64,000 nt of DNA from Vitrella brassicaformis (Eukaryota > Sar > Vitrellaceae). Shown here one piece after another: positions 1 through 10,461 of this stretch (positions are counted from its first letter, which is position 1; each line of letters begins with the position of its first letter). The position numbers and the translations under genes were made by a program. The stretch lies in contig CDMY01000343.1 in assembly GCA_001179505.1 (NCBI GenBank), positions 1 through 64,000 of the forward strand, written 5' to 3'. The notes under the pieces are model-generated. The model made no database searches. It saw only the letters and a program-made list of their open reading frames with translations, and was not told where the DNA came from.

Positions 1-192
1 CCCGGCTCGGCCCTTCGCGTGGCCGAGAAGCGCAAGAGGGACCAATACGCCGTCGCATGTGCACGGGGAGGGTACACGTTTCTGCCTCTGGCCTTCGAGT
101 CGTATGGACGGTGGTCTTCGACTATGGAGACCTTTTTGCACAAGCTAGGCAAGGCAGTGAAGGAAGCTCAGTGCGTGTGTGTCTGCGTGTGA
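1..192 (+). CDS. Partial 3' end of a reverse-transcriptase-like ORF (window edge)
   Basis: Frame 1 is open from the window edge to a TGA at 190-192. The visible residues (AEKRKRDQYAVACARGGYTF, then PLAFESYGRWS and FLHKLGKAV) have the pattern of the C-terminal tail of non-LTR or DIRS-type reverse transcriptases, where a Lys/Tyr segment is followed by 'F-x-PL-x-F-E-x-G' and a Leu-rich helix. The last seven codons fall in TG-rich sequence, so the true end may be a few codons earlier. It could instead be a host gene exon. The catalytic part lies outside the window. Confidence 0.35.
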   Translation, partial: PGSALRVAEKRKRDQYAVACARGGYTFLPLAFESYGRWSSTMETFLHKLGKAVKEAQCVCVCV

Positions 193-876
193 GTGTGGCT
201 ATGGGCGTGGGTATGCGGGTGAGGTATTGGTATTCCTGCGTGTGTGTGTGTGTGTGTGTCTGGGTGGTGTGCGCGTGTGTAGGGGTGTGCGTGTGGATGT
301 GGGCGTGGTCTGTGTGTGTGCCTTGCCGCGCTCCTACTTATCCCGGCGGTGAAATATGTATGGGCGTGCACTGGGGGTGTCTGCGGGTCGGCCACCTGCC
401 GCCCCTCTCCGCCCTGGAGAGGGCGGCGGTGCGCTCTCATGCACCCCCAGCACTCCGTGCGTGGTTGTTATAAGGGCGTGTTTGTGTGTGACTGGGCGAT
501 CTGCACTGGCTGGCCACCTGGGGATGGGCGGTATCTACGTATGGAGTCATGGTGCCTGACGCACGCACGCACGCCGCCTTCAAGCTGCTGCTGGGGTGGC
601 GTGTGTGCGACGCTCTGTGCCTGCTTGTATGTGGCCCTCGTTCGCAGCGCATTGCATATCTTCCTGTCTGCTGCATCTGCCCTCTGCGTGCTGCGTGTTT
701 CGTGTCCGGGTTGCATGTTAGGGTGCCTGTTTCATGTTGGACAGACCGACAGGGGACTTGGCCGTCAGGCCACCTAGGGTGCTCCCTGAAACCGCTGCTG
801 GAGAAGATGGGCGCATCGGCATCTCTCCCAGGCTAATCATCCTCTCCAGGCGATCGAGGAAGAAGAGAAAAGGGGA
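193..876. other. TG-rich spacer, no gene seen
   Basis: Long (TG)n and CTGTGTG runs dominate. The reading frames across it are made of Cys/Val or His/Thr runs and are not credible proteins. Confidence 0.6.
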
Positions 877-1539
877 ATGCTGCAGGGACATCACGATGCT
901 GCCCGTGTGCCTGTGCGTGTGTGGATTGTGATGGGGTGTGCAGGGTGCGGCAAGTCATCCGTCGGGAGGTACGTTGCAGATTTTCTTCAGTGCCCTTTCC
1001 TGGATGCCGATGACTACCACACGAAGGCCAACGTCGACAAAATGGCACAGGTAGCGAAACCACAGCACCACCCATGCCAGCCGCAGCAAGTGCGCCCTCG
1101 ATCTGTCTGTGTCGTTTTGCACTGTGTGTGTGTGTGTGTGTGTGTTGTGTGTCGCTTTGCACTGACGCAGGGTATCCCCTTGGCTGATGAGGACAGATGG
1201 CCGTGGCTACACCGGCTGGCGGGGGTGGTAGATCAGCATCTCTCAAGCGGCCTCGTCCTCGCCTGCTCTGCGCTGAAGGCCTCTTACCGGGCCGCCCTCG
1301 CCGCATCGCCGTCAGTCGGGTTTATCTATCTGAAGGCCAGCAAGGACCTGCTGAGTGAGCGGCTGTCCATGCGGCAAGACCACTTTATGGGCGCATCGAT
1401 GGTTGACAGTCAGCTGAGTGCGTTGGAGGAGCCTGTGGAAGGGGTGGAGGGACGGAGGGTGGTGATGGTTGAGTTGCGACGGGGGGAGGGGGTGGAAGAG
1501 ACGGTCTGGAGAATCGTGCCGAGTCTGTCTGTGGGCTGA
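877..1539 (+). CDS. Gluconokinase
   Basis: Phosphorylates D-gluconate to 6-phosphogluconate, feeding the pentose phosphate pathway. Two exons, 877-1050 and 1171-1539. The intron (1051-1170, gtagcg...gcag) is 120 nt, in frame and stop-free, so reading through it adds 40 spurious residues. The spliced protein is about 180 aa, the usual family size. Motifs in order: P-loop GCAGCGKSS; FLDADDYHTKANVDKM running over the splice into GIPLADEDRWPWL (substrate and Mg site); CSALKASYR; FIYLKASKDLLSERLSMRQ; then DHFMGASMVDSQLSALEEP. All are family signatures in the right order. The start at 877 is the first ATG. The ATG at 931, directly before GCAG, would cut into the beta strand ahead of the P-loop. Confidence 0.9.
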   Translation: MLQGHHDAARVPVRVWIVMGCAGCGKSSVGRYVADFLQCPFLDADDYHTKANVDKMAQVAKPQHHPCQPQQVRPRSVCVVLHCVCVCVCVVCRFALTQGIPLADEDRWPWLHRLAGVVDQHLSSGLVLACSALKASYRAALAASPSVGFIYLKASKDLLSERLSMRQDHFMGASMVDSQLSALEEPVEGVEGRRVVMVELRRGEGVEETVWRIVPSLSVG

Positions 1540-1966
1540 TTCGGGGTGGCAAAATTCTTGACAATGGTTTGTGTGCCGTGTCTGGACAATGGTCTTTGGG
1601 TGTGTCGAGTATGGGCGTGTGCTGCTTGTGGCAGCGCTACCCCGGCGTGAACTACGCGTGAACAGACAGAAGGGAAGAGGTTGTCTTTGTTGACCTGACG
1701 CCGTGAGGATGGTTGCCTGTTCCACCCACCATGGTGGATCGTCATGGGCATGACGGGGTTCATTCTGTGAGTGCATCCATGACCAGACAGACCGACAGAC
1801 CGACAGACCGACCGACCGACCGACAGACCGACCGACCGACACAGAAAAACAGGCACAACAGAGGAGCTATCCGCCAAAAAGGTATATCTGTACACAACAC
1901 AGCTCCACCTGCCGGCCACATAAGTACGTATACTACAAAGAAGTACAAAGATCATCCATCCATCCA
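1540..1966. repeat. Spacer with GACC/GACA microsatellite
   Basis: A (GACA/GACC)n tract at about 1783-1842, and unique sequence from about 1858 that recurs at about 3950. The second part belongs to the duplicated Mpv17 unit. The GACA/GACC tract also recurs at about 3832-3890, just outside the other copy. Confidence 0.6.
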
Positions 1967-2781
1967 TCATCCATCGCCCGCCTTCATAGGCTGCAGATAG
2001 CTCAACAGAGCGGACCTGCGGCACCACACGCACACACACATGCGTAATCGACATACATGCAGCGCAGCGATAGGAATCGGGTTGGTGCGTCTGTACGTAC
2101 CAGCAGAACGACACAGCAGCCACACACGCGATGCGAAACTGCGGCTGGACAAGAGGCCCGAAGACCAGCAGATTCACAGGCGTTCAAATCATCCAGTACC
2201 TGTGTGTGAGTGACGCACACACACACACACAACACCCTGCAGCCATGCGCACAGAGGCGACGCTCCCTCCCGGTGTGCTGACTGACTTGGGCATGATGCC
2301 GCTGATCTCGGCCACATAATCCCCCAGCCCCTCTGACAAACTGCTGCCCCCATTGAACACGCTCTTGAGCATAAAGTAGTTGGGCATATACACGAAGGGA
2401 ATGTACCCCAGGCACTCGGCCAGCGTCTTCCTCACAGCCACCAGCATCGTCCGCTGAGGGCCGAAGGCTCGGGTGAACACCACGTTGTAGAAAAAGTGCT
2501 GAATGCAGCCCGTCTGAAGGCCGCTGAACGAGGCGAACTTGACTGTCCGCAGAACGTCCCAGCTCTCCGCCCTCTCAATCTTGAACTGAGCCAGCGTGTC
2601 GGATGCTCCACCCTGCACTCACTCACTCACAGACAGACAGACAGACAGAGCGCTCAGGTCCATGCATGTGTTGTATGTGTTGTGTGAGCGACCGCACCTT
2701 GACAAAGCATGTGGCGAAGGCCACAGCATAAGGGCTCTTGTCATAAGCAGCACGATACGCCTCAAACACCCGAAGGCGCAT
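1967..2781 (-). pseudogene. Mpv17/PMP22 family protein, copy 1, with an in-frame TGA
   Basis: Four exons aligned to the intact copy at 4050-4875: 2698-2781, 2287-2612, 2101-2199 and 1967-2015. The encoded protein (about 184 aa) matches the Mpv17/PMP22 family of small four-helix membrane proteins of mitochondria, peroxisomes and plastids. In exon 3 the Trp codon of YWMIWTP is TGA (complement 2184-2186) where copy 2 has TGG, removing the last third of the protein. All splice sites are intact and exon 2 differs by one in-frame codon (SSLSEG versus SLSEG), so the break is recent or a sequencing error. Sequence upstream of the start codon is unrelated to copy 2. Confidence 0.8.
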
Positions 2782-4049
2782 CAGATTAATTGGTGAACGA
2801 ACGAGAGATCTGCAGCAACGCATACACACGCAGATGCCGCTGTTTGAAGCATATTCAGGCTTCTCCTGCCTCTCTGCTGCTGATCTGATCTGCGCGTTTC
2901 GTGTGCCCTCCTGCAGAGCGTTGTTGCACGTCTAAGCTCGCAGGGTTTGGAACCCTGCGACCGGTGGCTGGGAGGTTTTTTCCCATTGCAGGTGCCCATG
3001 AAGGCCGCTGCCGTGCTCATCTGAGTCCTAGTGAGGCGGGGGGTTTGCGAAATGGGTGAATGCGCGTGTGCAGCAGTGGGCGGCAGACGCACCCAGACCT
3101 TCACACACACACAACTCGACGAGTGTCCAGCGCAGGAGGCTGGGAGGCCGGGGAATGACTGTTGGTGTGATGGGCTGTCTGTGTGCGGCGGTTGGGCGGC
3201 TGGCCTTGCGTGTGTGAGAAGTGGGTATGCGGCAGGGGGGGTATCGATGGGGTGAGTGCGTTGAAGTGGTGAGAGGTGCAATTGGGTGGAAAGGGCGAAT
3301 GGCGAGGCGGTGTTGGTTAGCACACAGAATCGGTTACGGTAAAGGTCTACAGTCAATACTCGTCCCTCCACGGCATCGCCAAGTTGGCAAAAAACTCATG
3401 GACACAGAGAGAGAGTGAGTGCGTGCAGGGGTGAGTGGGGGTGAGTGGGGGTGAGTGGGGGTGCGTGGGGGGGTCCATTTGATGCACACACACACAGAGA
3501 ACACACACAGACTCAGACAGAACACACACACACACACACACAGGCTCAGGCTCTGCCCTTCGGGCCTCGCCTTCGCACAACACATACACACACAGGCTCA
3601 GCACACACACACCATGACTTGGCTCGGCTCGGCCCTTCAGGCCTCGCCTTCGCATCAACGGCACACACACACACACTTAGACAGACACAGACGAGGCAGC
3701 TTTCGCTCGGCTCGGCTCGGCCCTTCGGGCCTCGCCTTCGCATCAACGGCACACAGACACACGCGCCATCATGCCCTGCATGCGTGGAGGCAAAAAGGCC
3801 TGTCTGACTCTGACAGCCACCCACTTTGCACAGACAGACCGACAGACCGACCGACCGACAGACAGACAGACAGACCGACAGCCACAGAAAGACAGGCACA
3901 ACAGAGGAATACAGAGTGATACAGTAAGGTATAAGACAGGCACAACAAGGAGCTGTCCACCAAAAAGGATATATCTGTACACAACACAGCTCCACCTGCC
4001 GGCCACATAAGTACGTATACTACAAACAAGTACAAAGATCATCCATCCA
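2782..4049. repeat. Spacer between the Mpv17 copies with short tandem repeats
   Basis: Contains a perfect inverted repeat (2938-2960), CA microsatellites, three copies of a GC-rich unit reading GCCCTTCGGGCCTCGCCTTC (starts near 3555, 3632 and 3720) and a GACC/GACA tract (about 3832-3890). A short minus-strand frame near 3353-3396 (EFFANLAMPWRDEY then stop) follows a plausible acceptor and could be a terminal exon, but nothing connects to it. Confidence 0.5.
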
Positions 4050-4875
4050 TCATCCATCGCCCGCCTTCATCGGCTGCAGATAGCTCAACAGAGCGGACCT
4101 GCGGCGCACACACGCACACACACACACACACACACGCACGCTGCAGTCGCATGCAGCTGTAGAGATGGAGTGGGTGCGTCTGTATGTACCAGCAGAAGGA
4201 CACAGCAGCCACACAAGCGATGCGAAACTGCGGCTGGACAAGAGGCCCGAACACCAGCAGGTTCACAGGCGTCCATATCATCCAGTACCTGTGTGTGAGT
4301 GACGCACACACACACACACAACACCATGCAGCCATGCGCACAGAGGCGACGCTCCCTCCCGGTGTGCTGACTGACTTGGGCATGATGCCGCTGATCTCGG
4401 CCACATAATCCCCCAGCCCCTCCGACAAACTGCCCCCATTGAACACGCTCTTGAGCATAAAGTAGTTGGGCATATACACGAAGGGAATGTACCCCAGGCA
4501 CTCGGCCAGCGTCTTCCTCACAGCCACCAGCATCGTCCGCTGAGGGCCGAAGGCTCGGGTGAACACCACGTTGTAGAAAAAGTGCTGAATGCAGCCCGTC
4601 TGAAGGCCGCTGAACGAGGCGAACTTGACTGTCCGCAGAACGTCCCAGCTCTCCGCCCTCTCAATCTTGAACTGAGCCAGTGTGTCGGATGCTCCACCCT
4701 GCACTCACTCACTCACAGACAGACAGACAGACAGACAGAGCGCTCAGGTCCATGTATGTGTTGTATGTGTTGTGTGTGTGAGCGACCGCACCTTGACAAA
4801 GCATGTGGCGAAGGCCACAGCATAAGGGCTCTTGTCATAAGCAGCACGATACGCCTCAAACACCCGAAGGCGCAT
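4050..4875 (-). CDS. Mpv17/PMP22 family membrane protein, copy 2
   Basis: Exons 4792-4875, 4376-4698, 4190-4288 and 4050-4098 join to 555 nt (184 aa). Family features: the N-terminal Y-x-x-x-Y-x-x-x-P segment (AYRAAYDKSPYAVAF), the central helices around GLGDYVAEISGIMPK, the C-terminal signature YWMIWTPVNLLVFGPLVQPQ followed by FRIACVAAVSFCW, and a short LLSYLQPMKAGDG tail. These proteins sit in inner organelle membranes and are thought to form channels or affect metabolite balance; the substrate is unknown. Exon 2 ends AA|gtcagt inside a run of alternative GT sites, but only this donor restores the W-x-x-W motif. The upstream frame stays open, so the protein could start earlier. Confidence 0.85.
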
Positions 4876-5106
4876 CAGATTCCACCAGAAGAACGGCAGA
4901 CAGGCGAGAGAGCCAACCGAGAGAGGATCAAACGAAACGAATGATCTCAGACGAAGTTGCTCCCTGGAACCCTCCTCAAGCTCGTGTTTGGATCGCGTTT
5001 ACAACCTGGCGCCTTGGATTTGAGGATGGCATGGCTCCGGCACGTGTGGAGATGCAGATGCGTGCCGCTGTAGGTCCCCCTAAGGCCAAGGCAGTCATAA
5101 CGCACC

Positions 5107-8054
5107 ATGGCAACACCGTCACACCGCCATCACCGTGCAAGGGCGTCGCCCCTGCCGCTGCTGCCCGTTCTCGTGCTCTTGCTGGTCTGCGGGGCCCGCC
5201 CTGCCGTGGCCATGCAGGAGAAACACACACGGCCGAAGGGAGATGACGCCAAACAGGTCAGCAGAGAGAGAGAAGGAGGGGAAGGGAAGCTGCACTTCTC
5301 TGTGGAATGGCGCCATCCATATGTGTGTGGATGTGTCCATCAGATCTCTGCCAGTGGTGGTGGTGGTGGGTCGCCGGCCCTCTCCCTCTCGCCCTATGCG
5401 CTGCCGCTGCTCTCCCAGGCGGCCCTCGCCGCGCCCCTCTACGCCAACAACCTTAGCGACGAAGCCCCACGGTGGCAGCTCAGCAGACGACACGCGCAGT
5501 GGGGTGGCAAACCCGCCACCACGACGCCCACACCACCAGCACCACCAGCACCACCACCAACAACAGCAGCCCCACCAGCACCGGCAGAAACCAAGAAGCC
5601 ATTGGTTGGAAGCGCGTATGCGATGATGGGCCACGCCGATGGGCAGCTGACGCAATCGCGTAGCCATACCAGCAGCAGCAGTAGGACCACCAGCAGCAGC
5701 AGCAGCAGGTCGATGAGCGTGCGGCAGATGCTCGAAACGCTCAGCGTCGACCTGGCGCACAACGACATTTTCGGCCACGAGAACCCTTTGGCGTTCATTC
5801 CCTTCTACTCGAGCTATGGCCCGGTGGCCTGGATCTCCCTGCTCAGCGTGTTTGCCCTCGTGCTGGCCTTCGATTTGCTCGTGCTGCATCGGACGGTTGG
5901 CTCAAGGGAGATGACGACGCTGCGGGCGATTCTGATGGTGGGCTTTTGGGTTACCCTCGGGATGACGTTCTGCACATTCGTGTGGTTCTGGCGGGGCGGG
6001 GAGGACGCCGTTATGTGGTTCAACGGGTTTCTGCTCGAGTACGTGCTGTCGCTCGACAACCTGTTTGTATTCCACCTGGTGTTCAAGGAGTACAAGACGC
6101 CGAACGCGCAGAAATACAAGGCCCTTTTCTACGGAATCATCGTATGTAGTTCACCCTCCCGGCCCTCTTTGCCGCTTCACCCTCCGTGTGTGCGTGTGTG
6201 CGTGTGTGTGTGTGTGTGTGTGTATGCTGGCAGGGTGCGGTTGCATTCCGCCTGGCGATATTCTCGATCGGCGAGGTGCTGTTCCACCTGCTCGATTGGG
6301 TCAAGTTGGTGTTCGGCCTCTTCCTGGTGTGGACGGGCATGCGCACGGCGTGGGAGCAGGACGACGACACCGACCCGAGCGACTTCATACGCTCGCCCAC
6401 CGAGGAGGAGGACAGCATAGACACCGTCGACACAATGGAGGGCGGGGGCAGGGCGGGAGCGGGGGGGCTGACAACAAAGGAGGGGCAGGCGGCCAAGGTC
6501 GCCAATGGTATGACGGAGAAGGACAAGAAGGAACAGCCGGCAAAGAAACACAAGGAACATCCCATACTCAAGGTCAGTGTGGATGGGGGTGGGGGTGGCG
6601 GTGGGGCACGGACACACAGAGGGCATGGCATCCTCCCTCTCCTTCTCTATCTGTGTTTATGTCGTCAGTGTTTGGAGCGTCATTTGCCCTTCTTCCCCTA
6701 CTATGTGGCGGATGGCAGCTTCTTTGTTCGCGTGCCTCGCCACCACCACCACCCACACACTTCAGAGGAGGAACCGGACCGCCACACCGGCCTTAGCATC
6801 GCCGACAGGGCCACCACACCGCCCATGTCGTACGCACACACACATCAAGACACCATGGCGGCATTCACTCGTCATTCCCTCTCTCTCTCTGTGTGTGTGT
6901 GGGTGTGGGTGTGGGTGTGGGTGTGTGGGCCTGTAGTTCGCACGGTCCTGAGAGTGAGGCGCTGGTACCAGATAGAGGTGCAGGGGGAGAGGCCGGCCGT
7001 CTGTCGGTGACGCTGCTGTTCATGGTCGTCTGCTGCCTCGAAGCCGTCGACCTCGTCTTCGCAGTACGCACACACACAGTGACGGACGAAACAAACACGC
7101 GATGGATGGCCGCTTGTGTGTGTGTGGCGTGCTCTTGGTCAGCTGGATTCGACGGCGGCCAAGTTGGCTGCGGTGGATGGGGGCGGGGCACACCACACAC
7201 AGACAGAAAGGAAAAGGGCCAATGTGTGTCTGTGTGTGAGGCCTCCTTGTGTGTGCAGATACCTGATATGTTCCTGGCGTACTCATCGACGGTGGGAGGG
7301 GGATAGAGAGACAGACAGGACACCTGGCTGTCATTGTCATGTGTGTGGTCTTGCAGATCGCGGCCATGTTTGGCCTGCGGGCGATGTTTTTCCTAATCGA
7401 CAGACTCGTCGTGTACACTCACACACACGCAGAGAGGGAGAGAGAGAGACGCCTGTCTATCTGTGTGCCTGTGTGTGTGTGTGTGTGTGTGGTCCATCGA
7501 TTAGCCACTTTGTCTTGTTGAAGTATGGGCTATGCATCATCCTCATATTCATCGGCGTCAGGCTGATCCTCGCACCGTAAGCCAAGCGACGACCAACACA
7601 ACACAGCACAACACAAACACACATGCTGCACACACACGTGTGTGTGTGTGTGTGTCTTGGCAGTTATTGGGCCGTATCGAACGCTCACGTCTCCGGCTTT
7701 CTCGTCAGCCTCTGAACCAACACACACAGAGACACACACAGAACAGACGCCAGAGACTCATCCCCTCTCCCCCCCCTCTGTCGATCATCATTCAGCTATC
7801 TGTGTTGGTGGCGAGCATCGTCGCGTCAGTGGTCTACAGCTGGATACGCAGCCACAACAATGGCAAGAACGGCCAGCCCCACAATGAGGCGCCCCCAATG
7901 GCCCACCACTATGCCTCCCAGGAGAGTATCGGCGAGGCCGCAGAGGTATCCATTTGTGTGTGTGTGTCGGTACCACACGTGTAATGTCCTTCCTGCCCTT
8001 TGTCTGCGGCAGGTTGAGATTGAGGATGACGACTCGCACGCAGACGAGTCTTGA
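5107..8054 (+). CDS. TerC family integral membrane protein
   Basis: Twelve exons: 5107-5256, 5344-6141, 6234-6572, 6669-6829, 6937-7063, 7143-7172, 7259-7291, 7357-7412, 7505-7576, 7664-7703, 7796-7945, 8013-8054. They sum to 1998 nt (665 aa). The N-terminus has a hydrophobic signal sequence (LPLLPVLVLLLVCG), then a Pro/Ser-rich stretch. TerC core motifs: LLEYVLSLDNLFVF, FRLAIFSIGEVLF, GLFLVWTGMR, EAVDLVFA then LDSTAAK (split over a 30-nt exon), IPDMFLAYSST, MFGLRAMFFLI and LLKYGLCIILIFIGV. In plants this family acts in thylakoid biogenesis, and bacterial members are linked to metal export. The signal peptide fits secretory or complex-plastid delivery (inference). Acidic and His-rich loops lie between helices 3 and 4. 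Confidence 0.9.
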
Positions 8055-8481
8055 CAGTGGGCACAATATGGACGCGCGGATGGAGGAGTGGATCGCTTGC
8101 AAGGAGGAAGGGGTCGGTCGATAAGGATATCAGCATGAGCATGGGCGGCAGTCAGGACCTAGGTCATAGAGACACAGACAGAAAGAGAGAGAGAGAGAGA
8201 GAGAGCGAGCGCTTGCGAACACTGAATGAATGAATGAATGGATACGGCACGGTCCATATATGGCTATTTTTACATGCGTGATGCCTGCCTACATCCATGG
8301 CCCTGGCCGTGTGTGAATGCGTCAGTGAGTGGATGGATGGATGTATGGATGGGACGGTGGCATCTCTCTGTCTGTCCGTGTGAAGGTCACATTCCTGCAT
8401 CCACAGACATGCACCATGTCTGCGACCGTTGTGTCAAAAAAATACGGCACGGAAAACAACAGATAGAGAATTCGCGGTCAG
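8055..8481. other. Convergent spacer, no gene seen
   Basis: Holds GA and GAAT microsatellites (about 8171-8240) and GGAT repeats. It separates the 3' ends of two convergent genes. Confidence 0.6.
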
Positions 8482-10114
8482 TCAGTCTCTCACTCTGCTT
8501 CTCTCCAGCCACTGGGCCGTCACCCGAACCAGCAGCTCTATCACACCCTTGTGTCGCTTCTGCCCCCGACCCCGCCCACTTCCCCTCCCCCTCTCTCTTC
8601 TTGCCAACGCACCTTTCCGCCTTTCTCCTTTCTGCCTTACCGCCTCCTGACCACCAACACCTACTGCATGAGCCGTGCCTTCCATTCTTTTTTTCTCCCG
8701 CCTGGCGTCGTTTTCATGCTCCTGCTCCTGCTCATGCACCTCCACGACACTGCCGACGCTCCGTCGCTGCCTGAATGGCAGGCCCGGGTCGGTGTGCCCC
8801 CTCCCCGGCACCACAAGACACGCCCGCACGTGGCGCACACCGGTGTTGTCTGAGTGGGAGGGGGAGAAAGAGTCGTTGTCGATGATGATGTCCATCCGCT
8901 CCTGATCTTGGTCCTCGTCTGCTGCGTGTGGGCTGGGCGGCTCGGGCGGTGTGGGGAAGGAGTAGTCGGACTCGCCGTCGTTGGCGCTGCTGCCGCTGGA
9001 TGAGAGGTCTTTGGATCGCCTCCCGGCGCCACCAGCAGCAGCGGGACCTCCGTTTGGTCGGTCTGACGGGGGAGGGGAGTAGGCTGCGAGCCGGTCGTTC
9101 AGGAGAGACGCCAGCCTGTGCATGGAGTGAACACGCGAATGAGAGACGAAATCGCAGGGAACCGTGTCTCTCCTTCTCACTCTTGCAGCTTGTTGAACTT
9201 GGCCTCCAATCTCTCAATGTCCACGGATGCCACGTCGTCTCCCGCTTCAGTACCATCGTTGCTGTCGCCTTCGCTATCATCACCAGTACCATTCGTCGCG
9301 TCTTGCCTCTCGCCGTCCATCGGCGGCAGCTTCGCACATATCGACTTGAATTCGCTTGCAAGAGAGGCAAAGATGGATTGGTAGTGCCTGAGACCGGCAC
9401 GAGTCATCGGGATGGCGTCGGCCTCGGAAGGCCGGATGGCCCGGAGCCTCTCCATGTCGCCGAGGGCGGCTGATGTTGCTGATGCTGCTGCTGGGGTGCG
9501 TGCTGATGACATGCCCGACGAGGAGCTGAGGTTGAAGTGGTGTGGGACGCGGGGGGACTTTTTGAGCACCTCGCGGGCTGTGGACAGCCCTCCCACGGCC
9601 TGGCGGGACTCCTCCTGCATGCGACGCAAACAGACAACAGATTGCACGTGTCTGCCCCGCCCGTCTCTCTTTCTCCTGATTCTCACCATGAATGAGTTGA
9701 TCTGTTGTCTGAGATTCTGCAGATCCGAAGCGAGCCTGAAGAACCAGAACAACACGTACAGATGCCCATCAGTCAGTCTGCCTTGTCCAGACTTACAACA
9801 AGCGTGACGGCCTCCAGTTGGGGCTGGACGAATCGTCATGGTGCTTTTTGCCCTTGAGCTGCGTCAGTAGCGCATCGAAATCCTGACGAGAGAAAGAGGC
9901 ATCCGACACATTGTAGCTACAATGAGAGCCATGCCAGAGTGCATTTCACCTGGAGGGCGCCGATGATCTTGCTCAGCCCCTCTGTGTCCTGAGATATCGT
10001 TGCGAAGAGGATGGACGGCCGCGAAGATGGCAGGGGTGCCAGGTTTGAGGGCGAGGTCGGCTTGTCTGTCGACGCGAAGGTCAAATTCAGCCTTGGAATC
10101 TTTGGGGATGCCAT
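8482..10114 (-). CDS. Unknown coiled-coil and acidic low-complexity protein
   Basis: Exons 9950-10114, 9797-9882, 9687-9735, 9181-9614 and 8482-9115 give 1368 nt (455 aa), all phases agreeing. The N-terminus is Ser/Pro-rich. Helical, possibly coiled-coil segments follow (LASDLQNLRQQINSF, ERLEAKFNKLQ, LASLLNDRLAAY). A Gly/Ser/Asp/Glu-rich linker comes next, and the C-terminus is Arg/Lys-rich. No catalytic motif is visible and I do not recognise the family. It is head-to-head with the secreted repeat protein, with 347 bp between the two ATGs. Confidence 0.75.
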
Positions 10115-10461
10115 CGACGGGAGGGAAGGGAAAACGGGTTCAAACGTTTCACGAAGGATGTCGCTCTACCTCATAGAGACGTGAGATCTGCGCTCCCTCT
10201 CCCAGAACCGATGCCAACGGTTCACCTCGACCGATGCCAACGGTTCGCCCTATGCGAAACCGGGACAGATTGTTCGTTCATTCGTTCGTTAACCTCACAG
10301 ATCGGAGAGAGAGAGAAGAACGCGTCTTCTCCCTCTGTTTGTCTCCTCTCAAGACTCTCTCCCTCCCTCCCTCATTGTTCACTGACCCCTTCTCTACATT
10401 TCATTGAAGCTGGCTCAATCTGCTGCAGTACTGTAACAGTCCGTGAGAGTTGACTGAGTCA
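10115..10461. promoter_or_regulatory. Bidirectional promoter region with twin inverted motifs
   Basis: Lies between divergent ATGs at 10114 (-) and 10462 (+). It holds two copies of ACCGATGCCAACGGTTC (10207-10223 and 10230-10246), each a partial inverted repeat CCG...CGG, and a (TTCG)n tract ending TTAAC (10272-10292) also present in the divergent promoter at 16637-16661. Confidence 0.5.

Noticed and set aside
2184-2186. TGA recoded as tryptophan in the nuclear genome
   Set aside because: One TGG/TGA difference between duplicate copies is better explained by a nonsense mutation. Many genes here end at TGA.
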